Assembly: GCA_017619655.1 (NCBI GenBank)
Contig: JAFZRV010000002.1
Coordinates: 1-64,000 of the forward strand
Direction: 5' to 3'
DNA from: Bacteroidales bacterium
GTDB taxonomy: Bacteria > Bacteroidota > Bacteroidia > Bacteroidales > UBA932
Length of the DNA stretch: 64,000 nt
In this document: one piece after another, positions 6,120-14,550 of the stretch
How the letters are laid out: the number at the start of each line of letters is the position of its first letter
How positions within the stretch are numbered: the stretch's first letter is position 1
Position numbers and translations under genes: made by a program
The notes under the pieces: model-generated
What the model was told of the DNA's origin: nothing
The model's database searches: none
The model's input: only the letters and a program-made list of their open reading frames with translations

Positions 6120-9100
6120 ATGCAAAGCAAAGGTGCCATCACATTTGTGGCCATTCTGATCGGCCTTGCCTGCGTGTTCCAGCTGTCGTTCACGGCTGCG
6201 ACCGCCATCCAGGAAAATAAGGCCGCCAAAGCTGCCCGCAAAGCAGTCGAAGAGGTACAGAAGACCCCTGCGTTTGCCGAAGTTTCCGAGCTGGACCGCG
6301 CGTTCTACCTCGACTCCGTCAGCACGGCTGCCAATAAGCAGTATCTCGACTCCATCGCGGCTAAAAAAGTCTATTTCAACTACACCTACAAACAAGTCAA
6401 GGAGAAAGAGCTGAACCTCGGCCTCGACCTGAAAGGCGGTATGAACATCGTCCTCCAGCTCGACCTCGCCGAACTCGTCCGCTCCTGCGCCCGCGAAAAG
6501 ACTTCCGAAGAATTCAACAAGGCCATGGCCCTCGCCCAGGAGCGTGCCGACCAGACCCACGAAGACTTCATCACCCTTTTCGCCCAGGCCTGGGACGAAG
6601 TGGCTCCCGGCAAGCGCCTTTCCTTCGACATCGACCTTGACAAGCTCAGCGGCGATGTGAAGAACAAATCGAAGGCCAGCAACGAAGAGATCATCTCCCT
6701 CCTCAAGGAAGAAGCCAAGGGCGCCATCGACAACTCCTACCAGGTGGTCGACCGCCGTGTCAACCAGTTCGGTGTGGCCCAGCCCAATATCCAGAAAGTC
6801 GCCGGTACCGGCCGTATCCTGGTCGAGCTTCCGGGCGTCAAGGAGCCGGAGCGTGTCCGCAAACTCCTGCAGGGTACCGCTTCCCTCGAATTCTGGGAGA
6901 CCTACAACAGCCAGGAAATCCAGCCCTATCTCCAGGAGCTGAACGAGACGGTCCGCCTGCAGCTCGAGGCCCTCGAAGAAGAGAAGCCCGCTGTGGAAGC
7001 TGAACCCAAGGCTGACGACAACTCGCTCGAAGCCCAGCTCGCCGCTTCGCAGGACGAGCAGGTGAGCGCATCGCAGGAAGCCCTCATGAAGGCCAACCCG
7101 CTCTTCTCCCGCCTCCAGATGTTCAACAACAGCGGCGCGCTGCTGGGTATCGCCCACTACCGCGACACCGCCCAGATCAACACCTGGCTCGCCGAGAACC
7201 GCTCCCTCTTCCCGGGCGACTTCGTGCCGGCCTGGAGCTTCAAGGCCTACAACGAAGGCAGCCTCCAGCCTGACACCTATTACGAACTCATCGGCCTGAA
7301 GAGCCATGTCGGCAAGGGCCCGGCCCTCGACGGCAAGTACATCGCTTCGGCCAGCGTCAACTACAACCAGATGACCGGCGCCCCGGAAGTCAGCATGAGC
7401 ATGAACAGCAAGGGTGCCATCGAGTGGGAAAACATCACCGGCGAGAATGTCGGTCGCCAGATCGCCATCGTCATGGACGGCCAGGTTTATTCCTATCCGA
7501 CCGTCAACGGCAAGATTTCCGGCGGTAACTCCTCGATCTCCGGTCACTTCACCCAGCAGGAAGCGGACGACTTGTCCAACGTGCTGAAGTCCGGTAAGCT
7601 CTCCACGCCCGCCCGCATCGTGCAGGAACAGGTGGTGGGCCCGTCCCTGGGTAGCGCCTCCATCAAGGCCGGTATGATCTCCTTCATCATCGCCTTCCTC
7701 CTGGTGCTGGTCTACATGATCATCTTCTACCGCAAGGCCGGTGTGGCCGCCGACATCGCGCTGCTCTGCAACGTGCTCTTCCTGTTCGGCGCCCTCGCCT
7801 CCTTCGGCACCGTGTTCACCCTCTCGGGTATCGCCGGTCTCGTGCTGACCATGGGTATGGCGGTCGACGCCAACGTGATCATCTACGAGCGCGTGAAAGA
7901 GGAACTCAACGCCGGCAAGGCCCTCCGCCTCGCCATCAGCGACGGTTACAAGAACGCGTACTCGGCCATCCTCGACGGCCAGATCACTACGATCCTGACC
8001 GGTATCATCCTCTACGTCTTCGGCAGCGGCTCGATCAAAGGTTTCGCCGCCGTGCTGGTGATCGGTATCATCACTTCGGTGCTGACCTCGATCTTCATCA
8101 CCCGCCTGATCTTTGAAGCCCAGCTGAAACGCAACAAGAACATCACCTTCGCTTCCGAATGGTCGAAGAACTTCCTGAAGAACACCAAGATCAACTTCCT
8201 GGGCATCCGCAAGACCACGTACCTGATCTCCGCGGCCGTCTGCGTGATCTGCCTCGTGTTCATCTTCACCAAGGGCTTTACCCTCGGCGTCGACTTCAGC
8301 GGCGGCCGTACCTACACGGTGCGTTTCGACCAGCCGGTGACGCCGGAGCAGGTTCGTGCGGCTCTCTACGACGAGTTCGGCGAATCGTCCGAAGTCAAGC
8401 AGTTCGGTGGTGCCTCGCAGATGCGTATCACCACGAAGTACATGGTCGGTGACAAGTCCACCGAGACCGACCGTATGATCGAAGGCAAGATCTACAACGC
8501 CTTGAAGGGCTTCTACGCCAACGAACTGACGCTCGAAGGCTTCACCTCGACGCTGGAGAACCCGAACGGTATCGTCAGCAGCGACCGCGTGGACGCCTCC
8601 ATCGCGAGCGAGATGAAACGCGACGCCGTGATCGCCGTGATCCTGGCCCTGATCGTGATCTTCGGTTACATCGCCATCCGGTTCAAGAACTGGACCTGGG
8701 GCTTCGGCGGTGTGAGCTCGCTGATCCACAACTCGATCATCATCATCGGCTTCTACTCGATCTTCAGCGGCGTCCTGCCGTTCACCCTCGACGTGGATCA
8801 GACCTTCATCGCCGCCGTGCTGACGATCATCGGTTACTCCATCAACGACAACGTGGTGATCTTCGACCGTATCCGTGAATACCGGACCCTGTATCCGAAA
8901 CGCCCGCTCGAGCAGAACATCAACGAGGCGTTGAACTCGACGCTGTCCCGTACGGTCAATACGTCGGTCTCGACCTTGCTCGTGCTGGTCGCCATCGCGA
9001 TCTTCGGCGGCGAGGCCATCCGCGGCTTCTCGGTCTCCCTCGCCCTCGGCGTGGTGGTCGGTACCTACGCTTCGATCTTCATCGGTACGCCGATCATGTA

Positions 9101-9143
9101 TGATCTGAACCGCAAGAAACTCGCGAAAGAAACCACGAAGTAA
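6120..9143 (+). CDS. secDF: SecDF protein-translocase fusion
   Basis: This 1007-residue protein is the fused SecD-SecF accessory of the Sec translocon, which uses the proton gradient to help pull exported proteins across the inner membrane. The SecD half has an N-terminal membrane segment, the LGLDLKGG motif near residue 105, a large periplasmic domain, and a block of helices around 515-680 including GMAVDANVIIYERV. The SecF half begins near residue 690 with a membrane segment and LGVDFSGGRTY and ends with GYSINDNVVIFDRIRE and further helices. Length and order are normal for Bacteroidota. An acidic, low-complexity stretch (about 285-315) is inserted in the periplasmic SecD region. It is a single-gene transcript ending at a strong terminator. 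Confidence 0.97.
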   Translation: MQSKGAITFVAILIGLACVFQLSFTAATAIQENKAAKAARKAVEEVQKTPAFAEVSELDRAFYLDSVSTAANKQYLDSIAAKKVYFNYTYKQVKEKELNLGLDLKGGMNIVLQLDLAELVRSCAREKTSEEFNKAMALAQERADQTHEDFITLFAQAWDEVAPGKRLSFDIDLDKLSGDVKNKSKASNEEIISLLKEEAKGAIDNSYQVVDRRVNQFGVAQPNIQKVAGTGRILVELPGVKEPERVRKLLQGTASLEFWETYNSQEIQPYLQELNETVRLQLEALEEEKPAVEAEPKADDNSLEAQLAASQDEQVSASQEALMKANPLFSRLQMFNNSGALLGIAHYRDTAQINTWLAENRSLFPGDFVPAWSFKAYNEGSLQPDTYYELIGLKSHVGKGPALDGKYIASASVNYNQMTGAPEVSMSMNSKGAIEWENITGENVGRQIAIVMDGQVYSYPTVNGKISGGNSSISGHFTQQEADDLSNVLKSGKLSTPARIVQEQVVGPSLGSASIKAGMISFIIAFLLVLVYMIIFYRKAGVAADIALLCNVLFLFGALASFGTVFTLSGIAGLVLTMGMAVDANVIIYERVKEELNAGKALRLAISDGYKNAYSAILDGQITTILTGIILYVFGSGSIKGFAAVLVIGIITSVLTSIFITRLIFEAQLKRNKNITFASEWSKNFLKNTKINFLGIRKTTYLISAAVCVICLVFIFTKGFTLGVDFSGGRTYTVRFDQPVTPEQVRAALYDEFGESSEVKQFGGASQMRITTKYMVGDKSTETDRMIEGKIYNALKGFYANELTLEGFTSTLENPNGIVSSDRVDASIASEMKRDAVIAVILALIVIFGYIAIRFKNWTWGFGGVSSLIHNSIIIIGFYSIFSGVLPFTLDVDQTFIAAVLTIIGYSINDNVVIFDRIREYRTLYPKRPLEQNINEALNSTLSRTVNTSVSTLLVLVAIAIFGGEAIRGFSVSLALGVVVGTYASIFIGTPIMYDLNRKKLAKETTK

Positions 9144-9155
9144 AGAAAGCAAAGC

Positions 9156-9190
9156 AAAAAAAAAGAGGTCCTCACGGACCTCTTTTTTTT
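9156..9190. terminator. Bidirectional intrinsic terminator
   Basis: GAGGTCC-TCAC-GGACCTC forms a perfect 7-bp stem with A-rich sequence before it and eight Ts after it, so it can end transcription from both secDF and the convergent gene at 9194-12244. Confidence 0.92.
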
Positions 9191-9193
9191 GAC

Positions 9194-12100
9194 TTAGCTT
9201 TGTCGTAGCCAGGCTTCCAGCTGCTTCGCCTCTTCGGTGCGGCCGAAGTTGTTGTAGGTGCGGACCAGGTAGAAGTAAAGGGTGGCGGCGTCGTCGGCGA
9301 GCTTCTTGTCGATGATGTCGTCATCGCCCGGGCCCACCGGCGTGGAATAGTAGAGCATCGACTGGACCGTCTCCTTGGCGAGCTGGTTGCCGACCTCCAA
9401 GGCCTTCTCAGGACGTCCGATGCGGAAGTATTCCTCCACGATGCTCAGGACCGACCACTCGTTGAGGCTGCGGAACATGGACACGTTGTAGGGGAAGTTC
9501 TTGGCCGGCATGCATTCGATGCACTTGTCGAGCACCCGCTCCGCCTTGGCGTATTCGCCCTTGTCGATCAGGGCCGAGGCCGTGATGGAGAACATGTCGC
9601 GCAGCGGCACGACAGCCGAGAAGGTGAAGATGTTCTGGTAGTCCCAGTGGACGGTGGTGTCGGCCAGCGAGTCGAAGCGGTAGACGTTCAGGATGCGTTC
9701 GTAGAGCGCGTCGGCGTTCATCGTGGCTTCCCGGTCGGTATAGTCGTTGAGGAACGGCACGAGCTTGTAGACGACACCGTCGTACTGCAGCCAGGGATCG
9801 AGGCCGAGCTTGGTCTCGTTGCGCGAGACGAAGTAAATGGGCCGCGACCAGTCGTAGTTGGCCAGGATGTCGAGGATGATGAGGTCGAATTTCGTGAGGT
9901 TGTTGCCGCTGATGCTCAGGATGATCTGGTCGACGATCCGGTCGCGCTGGCTTTCCGGCACGAGTCCGGTGCGGATGGCGTTCTCCTTGTTGACCGGCAC
10001 GACCAGCTGGTGGCCCGGGATGAAGTCGTCACCGTTGCGCTTGTAGCGCTCGTCCTTGAAGACGGCGATGGCTTCGGAGGCCAGGATCGCGTGGTCCACC
10101 ACGTCGACCACGGGCGTGTAGTCGTTGGTGCCGTAGAGATACTGGATGCGCGGGATGCTGATGTTGATGGGGTCGGACTCGTAGAAGCGGTGCTTCATCT
10201 GGTCGATGTACCAGTCCGTGCCCAGCAGCGAAGAGTTGACGATGCGCACGTCGGTGCGGACGCCCTCCACTTCCTGGGCGTACCAGAGCGGGAAGGTGTC
10301 GTTGTCGCCGTGGGTGACCAGCAGGGCTTGCGGGGCGAGGCCGGAGAGGTGGTTCCAGGCCAGGTCGCGGGCCGTAAAGCGGCCGCTGCGGTCGTGGTCG
10401 TCCCAGTTCTGGCAGCCCATGAGCACGGGCACCACGAGACTCAGCGCCACGGCCAGCGCGGCGGCGGGGATGCCGGCTTCCTTCTTGGTAAGGCGCTCGA
10501 ACCAGCTCTGCAGGGCCATCACGCCGAGGCCGATCCAGAGCGCGAAGACATAGAAGGAACCCGCGTACGCGTAGTCACGCTCGCGCACCTGGTAGGGCGG
10601 CTGGTTCAGGTAGACCACGATGGCCAGGCCGGTGAGCAGGAAGAGCAGGCCGGTGACCCAGCTGTTGCGCCCGTCGTAGCGCAGCTGGAAGAAGAAGCCG
10701 ATGAGGCCCAGGATAAGCGGCAGGAAGAAGTAGTGGTTCTTGCCGCGGTTGTGAGCCAGGTAGTCGGGCGCATAGCTCTGGTCGCCGAGGCGCGCCTCGT
10801 CGATGAACTTGACGCCGCTCTCCCAGTTGCCCTTGACGCGGTCGCCGGGTACTTCGCCGTGCAGGTCGTTCTGCCGGCCCACGAAGTTCCACATGAAGTA
10901 GCGGACGTACATGTAGTCCACCTGGTAGTCGAAGAAGAAGCGCAGGTTGTCCTTCATCGACGGCATCTGGAAGTTGTAGGGCTTGCCGTAGAGGTTCGCG
11001 CGGCGCGTGACGGTCTTGGTGGTGTAGCCCTTGTAGAACTCCTTGTAGCGGTCGTCGAAGCCGTTCCACATGCGCGGGAAGAGCATCTTGGTGGAAGACG
11101 GGTACTTGGCGTCGATGTTCATGGCGTGGTAGTACTTGCCGTCGAGCGGGGTCCAGTAGGGTTTTTCTTCCACCTCGTAGGGCGAGGTATAGGTCTGTCC
11201 GTAGATGATGGGGTTGGAACCGTACTGCTCGCGGCCCAGGTAGCGGATCAGCGTGTACGGGTTGTCGGGCTGGTATTCGTTGGTCGGGGTGCCGGCGCTC
11301 GATCGGATGACCGTGATGGCGAAGAGCGAGTAGCCGAGCACGATGGCGGTGACCATGAGCGTGGCGGTGTGGGCCAGGCTCCTGTCTTTCTTACGGAAGA
11401 ACCAGAGCAGGCCGAAGCAGGCGGCCAGGAAGATCACCATGAAGATAGTGGCACCCACGTTGAACGAGGCGCCGAAACCGTTGACGAAGAGGCGGTCGAC
11501 CCCGGCTGCCAGGCGCGGCAGGTAGGGGATGATGCCGAAGAGGATGACGGCCAGGACCACGCCCGAAACCGCCAGCACGGCCGCGCTGCGCCAGAAGGTG
11601 ACGGGTTTCCGGTGCTTCTTGTAGTAGATCAGGTAGACGATGGCCGGAACGGTCAGCAGGTTGAGCAGGTGCACGCCGATGGAGAGGCCCATGAGGAAGC
11701 AGATGAGCACCAGCCAGCGGTTGGCGTAGGGCTGGTCGGCCTGCTCCTCCCATTTGAGGGCCGCCCAGAACACGATGGCGGTGAAGAGCGACGACATGGC
11801 GTAGACCTCGCCCTCCACGGCCGAGAACCAGAAGGTGTCGGAGAAGCAGTAGGCGAAGGCGCCCACCAGGCCGGCCCCGAAGAGGCCCAGGGCCCCGGCG
11901 GTCGTGAGGGTCTTGCCGCGCTTCTCGTTGATCCGCCGTCCGAAGTGGACGATGGTCAGGTAGAGGAAGAAGATGGTGAAGCCGGAGCAGAGGGCGCTCA
12001 TGGCGTTGACGGCCACGGCGGCGTGCTCGGCGTCGGTGAAGAGGGTGAAGACGCGGGCGAAAAGGTTGAACACGGGGTTGCCCGGCGCGTGGCCGACTTC

Positions 12101-12244
12101 AAGCTTGTAGGACGAGGCGATGAACTCGCCGCAATCCCAGAAACTGGTGGTGGGTTCAATAGTAGCAAGATAAACCAGCGATGCGAGGACGGCGACGCAG
12201 GCCGCGATGATGCGATTGATCTTGTTGAACTGTTTGGTCTCCAT
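9194..12244 (-). CDS. DUF2723 / GT117 polytopic membrane glycosyltransferase-like protein
   Basis: The 1016-residue protein has about a dozen hydrophobic segments in its first ~600 residues and a soluble C-terminal part. The N-terminus carries the family signature TTSFWDCGEFIASSYKLEVG followed by HAPGNPVF; the Asp-Cys-Gly-Glu motif sits where protein O-mannosyltransferases have their catalytic acidic residue. DUF2723 (CAZy GT117) is a conserved Bacteroidota family thought to move a lipid-linked sugar onto an acceptor outside the inner membrane; the exact substrate is not established. The last ~130 residues contain helical, TPR-like sequence. The gene stands alone, with its own TATCTTTG box about 43 bases upstream and a shared terminator downstream. 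Confidence 0.9.
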   Translation of the reverse strand: METKQFNKINRIIAACVAVLASLVYLATIEPTTSFWDCGEFIASSYKLEVGHAPGNPVFNLFARVFTLFTDAEHAAVAVNAMSALCSGFTIFFLYLTIVHFGRRINEKRGKTLTTAGALGLFGAGLVGAFAYCFSDTFWFSAVEGEVYAMSSLFTAIVFWAALKWEEQADQPYANRWLVLICFLMGLSIGVHLLNLLTVPAIVYLIYYKKHRKPVTFWRSAAVLAVSGVVLAVILFGIIPYLPRLAAGVDRLFVNGFGASFNVGATIFMVIFLAACFGLLWFFRKKDRSLAHTATLMVTAIVLGYSLFAITVIRSSAGTPTNEYQPDNPYTLIRYLGREQYGSNPIIYGQTYTSPYEVEEKPYWTPLDGKYYHAMNIDAKYPSSTKMLFPRMWNGFDDRYKEFYKGYTTKTVTRRANLYGKPYNFQMPSMKDNLRFFFDYQVDYMYVRYFMWNFVGRQNDLHGEVPGDRVKGNWESGVKFIDEARLGDQSYAPDYLAHNRGKNHYFFLPLILGLIGFFFQLRYDGRNSWVTGLLFLLTGLAIVVYLNQPPYQVRERDYAYAGSFYVFALWIGLGVMALQSWFERLTKKEAGIPAAALAVALSLVVPVLMGCQNWDDHDRSGRFTARDLAWNHLSGLAPQALLVTHGDNDTFPLWYAQEVEGVRTDVRIVNSSLLGTDWYIDQMKHRFYESDPINISIPRIQYLYGTNDYTPVVDVVDHAILASEAIAVFKDERYKRNGDDFIPGHQLVVPVNKENAIRTGLVPESQRDRIVDQIILSISGNNLTKFDLIILDILANYDWSRPIYFVSRNETKLGLDPWLQYDGVVYKLVPFLNDYTDREATMNADALYERILNVYRFDSLADTTVHWDYQNIFTFSAVVPLRDMFSITASALIDKGEYAKAERVLDKCIECMPAKNFPYNVSMFRSLNEWSVLSIVEEYFRIGRPEKALEVGNQLAKETVQSMLYYSTPVGPGDDDIIDKKLADDAATLYFYLVRTYNNFGRTEEAKQLEAWLRQS

Positions 12245-12287
12245 ATGTAATGCTATATTATTCTAATATCCTATAATCCGTAAACTA

Positions 12288-12316
12288 CAAAGATATAGGT
12301 TTTATCACTAACTTTG
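12288..12316. promoter_or_regulatory. Divergent -7 boxes for the GT117 gene and yciH
   Basis: CAAAGATA at 12288-12295 is TATCTTTG on the minus strand, driving the GT117 gene. TAACTTTG at 12309-12316 on the plus strand lies 19 bases before yciH. The two promoters are back to back within 30 bases. Confidence 0.65.
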
Positions 12317-12335
12317 CGAAAAATTTGCAACGAGC

Positions 12336-12683
12336 ATGCCACAAGACTGGAAAGACCTGTTGAAGGGCGCCTTCGCCGAAGAATTGGCCACACTGCCGCC
12401 GGAGCCCGATCCGGAGCCGGCGCAGGAGGCCGTCGCACCCTTCCGGAAGCAGCGGCTCATCGTGACCATCGACCGCCGCCGCAGGGCCGGCAAGCAGGTG
12501 ACGCTGGTGTCGGGCTTTTCCGGCACGGATGAGGAGCTCGCGGCGCTGGGCAAGCAGCTCAAGACGAAACTCGGCGTGGGCGGCTCGGCGGGCGACGGCG
12601 AGATCCTCCTGCAGGGCGACGTCCGCGACAAGGTGGTGGCTTTCTTGACGGCGCTGGGCCACAGCGCCAAGCGGGGGAATTGA
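12336..12683 (+). CDS. yciH: YciH/SUI1-family translation initiation factor homologue
   Basis: The 115-residue protein ends in a SUI1 (eIF1-like) domain: QRLIVTIDRRRRAGKQVTLV and then SGF (about 40-63), with a QGDVRDKVVAFL motif near the end. Bacterial YciH proteins are reported to affect start-codon fidelity on the 30S subunit. The first ~35 residues are a Pro/Glu-rich linker. The length is normal. It is first in a rightward cluster with the DUF4271 gene 7 bases downstream. Confidence 0.88.
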   Translation: MPQDWKDLLKGAFAEELATLPPEPDPEPAQEAVAPFRKQRLIVTIDRRRRAGKQVTLVSGFSGTDEELAALGKQLKTKLGVGGSAGDGEILLQGDVRDKVVAFLTALGHSAKRGN

Positions 12684-12690
12684 CGCATCG

Positions 12691-13308
12691 ATGAGAACAC
12701 TGCCCGAACCCTATGTACTGGCAGTCCTGCTGCTGGACGCCGTGCTGCTGCTCCTGCTTTTCGAGCGGCTGCGCGCGGCCCTGCAGGCCGGGGCGGACTG
12801 CTGCCGCAATCCCTACAGCATACGGGAGTTCCTGGGCAACAACTATCTCTGCACCTCGGTGCGGCAGGTTTTCGTGCTGCTGCTCCCCTTTTACGCCATT
12901 ACGCTGGTGGTGACTGGCGTGAGCCGGCTGGGCTTCGGCTGGACCCTGTTGTGGCTGGTCGCCCTGGCCCTGTTCCGGCTGCTTTCGGGCCGCACGATAG
13001 GCTGGCTTTCGTCCAAAAATGGGACATTTCGGTCCTTGGAGCGGGTCAACGAGGCGCTGTGCGTGCTGGCCATGTTCGCTTCGCTGCCCGTTTTCCTCTT
13101 GGGCTGGCTGGCGCCCGAAATCCCGCACTGGGTGCTCTGGGTGGCACTTTCGCTCATCGCTGGGGCCGCCGCGGTCATGTATATCTGGCGGGGTACCCAA
13201 ATTATTTTGTCGGCACAATTTTCAATTTATTATTGGGTTTTGTATCTTTGCGCCCTGGATTTTTTACCGATATGTGTGGTTGTTAACATTTTGATGCATG
13301 GAAATTAA
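12691..13308 (+). CDS. DUF4271 integral membrane protein
   Basis: This 205-residue protein has about six hydrophobic segments. The motif FLGNNYLCTSVRQVFVLLLP near residues 48-67 is typical of DUF4271, a Bacteroidota family almost always encoded just before uroporphyrinogen-III synthase, as here. Its function is unknown. Its last 11 bases overlap hemD, and a promoter box for hemD lies inside its coding sequence. Confidence 0.85.
   Translation: MRTLPEPYVLAVLLLDAVLLLLLFERLRAALQAGADCCRNPYSIREFLGNNYLCTSVRQVFVLLLPFYAITLVVTGVSRLGFGWTLLWLVALALFRLLSGRTIGWLSSKNGTFRSLERVNEALCVLAMFASLPVFLLGWLAPEIPHWVLWVALSLIAGAAAVMYIWRGTQIILSAQFSIYYWVLYLCALDFLPICVVVNILMHGN
13243..13250 (+). promoter_or_regulatory. Internal -7 box for hemD
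   Basis: TATCTTTG, an exact consensus match, lies in the local AT-rich patch at the end of the DUF4271 gene, 47 bases before the hemD ATG. Confidence 0.55.
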
Positions 13309-14047
13309 ACGAGTTCTCATCTCGCAGCCTGAACCTTCGGGCGCCTCTCCCTATACCGACCTGATTTCCAAGTGGGGCCTGACCATCGATTTCCGCCCGT
13401 TCTTCCGGGTGCAGGGCGTGTCGGTCCGGGACTTTGTGGCGCAGCGGGTTACGATCCTCGACTATACGGCCATCGTGTTCACCTCACGCCTGGCCATCGA
13501 CTCCTTCTTCCACATCTGCGAGGCGACGCGCGTCAACGTGCCGGAGACCATGAAATACTTCTGCCAGAGCGAAGCTATCGCCGTGTACCTGCAGAAATAC
13601 ATCGTCTACCGCAAGCGCAAGATCTTCTTCGGCGCGGGCACCGTGGCCTCGATGGTCGAGTCGATCGGCGCCAAGCACCGCAACGAGAACTTCCTGATCG
13701 CCTGCACCGACAGCCTCAAGCCCGAAGTGCACAAGCTCTTCACGAAGGAGAAGCTCAAGCACGGCAGCGCCGTGTTCGTGCGCACCGTGAGCAACGACCT
13801 GCACGATATCGACCTCCACAGCTACCAACTGGCGGCCTTCTACAGCCCTTCCGACGTGCGTTCGCTGCAGGAGAGTTTCCCCGAATTCCAGCAGGGCGAG
13901 CTCCGCTTCGCCACCTACGGCCCTTCGACGGCCCGCGCCATGGAAGAGGCCGGCCTCCAGGTGGAGATCAAGGCCCCCTCGCCGCAGGCCCCCTCGATCG
14001 CTGAGGCCCTGAGCAACTATCTGGAAGCCAACAAAGCGAAAGAATGA
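13298..14047 (+). CDS. hemD: Uroporphyrinogen-III synthase
   Basis: The 249-residue protein matches the Bacteroidota HemD family, starting with KRVLISQPEP and containing the FTSRLAIDSFF motif (about 65-75) and a C-terminal TYGPSTARAMEEAGL motif (about 208-222), the usual glycine/threonine-containing signature of the second lobe. HemD cyclises and isomerises hydroxymethylbilane in tetrapyrrole synthesis; that matters here because the window also encodes a B12-dependent ribonucleotide reductase. Sequence conservation in this family is weak, so the assignment also leans on the DUF4271 neighbour. Its stop overlaps the rnpA start (ATGA). Confidence 0.85.
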   Translation: MEIKRVLISQPEPSGASPYTDLISKWGLTIDFRPFFRVQGVSVRDFVAQRVTILDYTAIVFTSRLAIDSFFHICEATRVNVPETMKYFCQSEAIAVYLQKYIVYRKRKIFFGAGTVASMVESIGAKHRNENFLIACTDSLKPEVHKLFTKEKLKHGSAVFVRTVSNDLHDIDLHSYQLAAFYSPSDVRSLQESFPEFQQGELRFATYGPSTARAMEEAGLQVEIKAPSPQAPSIAEALSNYLEANKAKE

Positions 14048-14349
14048 ATGAACGCCAGATCCTCTCGTTGCTGAAAAACGGGCAGGTGGCTTTCCGCCAT
14101 CCGCTCAAACTGCATTTTCAGCCCGGGACGGGGGAATTCGGCGTATCGGTGCCCAAGCGGCACTTCAAGCGCGCGGTCAAGCGCAACCTGCTCAAGCGGC
14201 GGGTGCGCGAAGCGTATCGGCTCAACTGCGGCCGCCCGGGAGTACAGGACTACGACATTTTCATCTACTATATAGGCAAGGAAGTGGAGGACTATGAACG
14301 CATCGAAAAAAGCCTTGTGGCGCTCCTGGACGATCTGGCTGCCCACTAA
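14044..14349 (+). CDS. rnpA: Ribonuclease P protein component
   Basis: At 101 residues this is a standard-sized RnpA. It shows the phenylalanine/glycine start of the fold ([18 protein letters not shown]) and the conserved basic RNR helix [13 protein letters not shown] (about 49-61). It binds RNase P RNA and helps mature tRNA 5' ends. It is translationally coupled to hemD by a 4-base overlap and overlaps yidD by 56 bases. rpmH, the usual partner elsewhere, is absent, as is normal in Bacteroidota. Confidence 0.95.
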   Translation: MNERQILSLLKNGQVAFRHPLKLHFQPGTGEFGVSVPKRHFKRAVKRNLLKRRVREAYRLNCGRPGVQDYDIFIYYIGKEVEDYERIEKSLVALLDDLAAH

Positions 14350-14539
14350 GCTCATCCGGCTCTACCAGATCCTGCTGTCGCCCTACATGGGGCGGCAGTG
14401 CCGCTACATTCCCACCTGCTCGAACTACGCCCTCGAAGCCTTGCAGAAGCACGGACTGCTGCGCGGCGGCTGGCTGGCCGTCAAGCGCATCCTTCGCTGC
14501 GCGCCCTGGGGCGGCAGCGGCTACGACCCCGTGCCTTAA
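14294..14539 (+). CDS. yidD: YidD membrane-protein-insertion factor
   Basis: This 81-residue protein contains the complete YidD signature: [19 protein letters not shown], then [11 protein letters not shown] and [18 protein letters not shown]. YidD sits at the cytoplasmic face of the inner membrane and aids YidC-dependent insertion. It starts inside rnpA in another frame, as in many bacteria, and ends 11 bases before uvrC. Confidence 0.96.
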   Translation: MNASKKALWRSWTIWLPTKLIRLYQILLSPYMGRQCRYIPTCSNYALEALQKHGLLRGGWLAVKRILRCAPWGGSGYDPVP

Positions 14540-14550
14540 TCCCCGCAGCC

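Noticed and set aside
6111..9152. Very long open frame antisense to secDF, and similar long antisense frames opposite the GT117 gene, nrdJ, dnaE and the large OM protein
   Set aside because: They are shadows of GC-rich codon usage: they mirror the sense gene frame, have Arg/His/Val/Gly-rich low-complexity content and no start signals.
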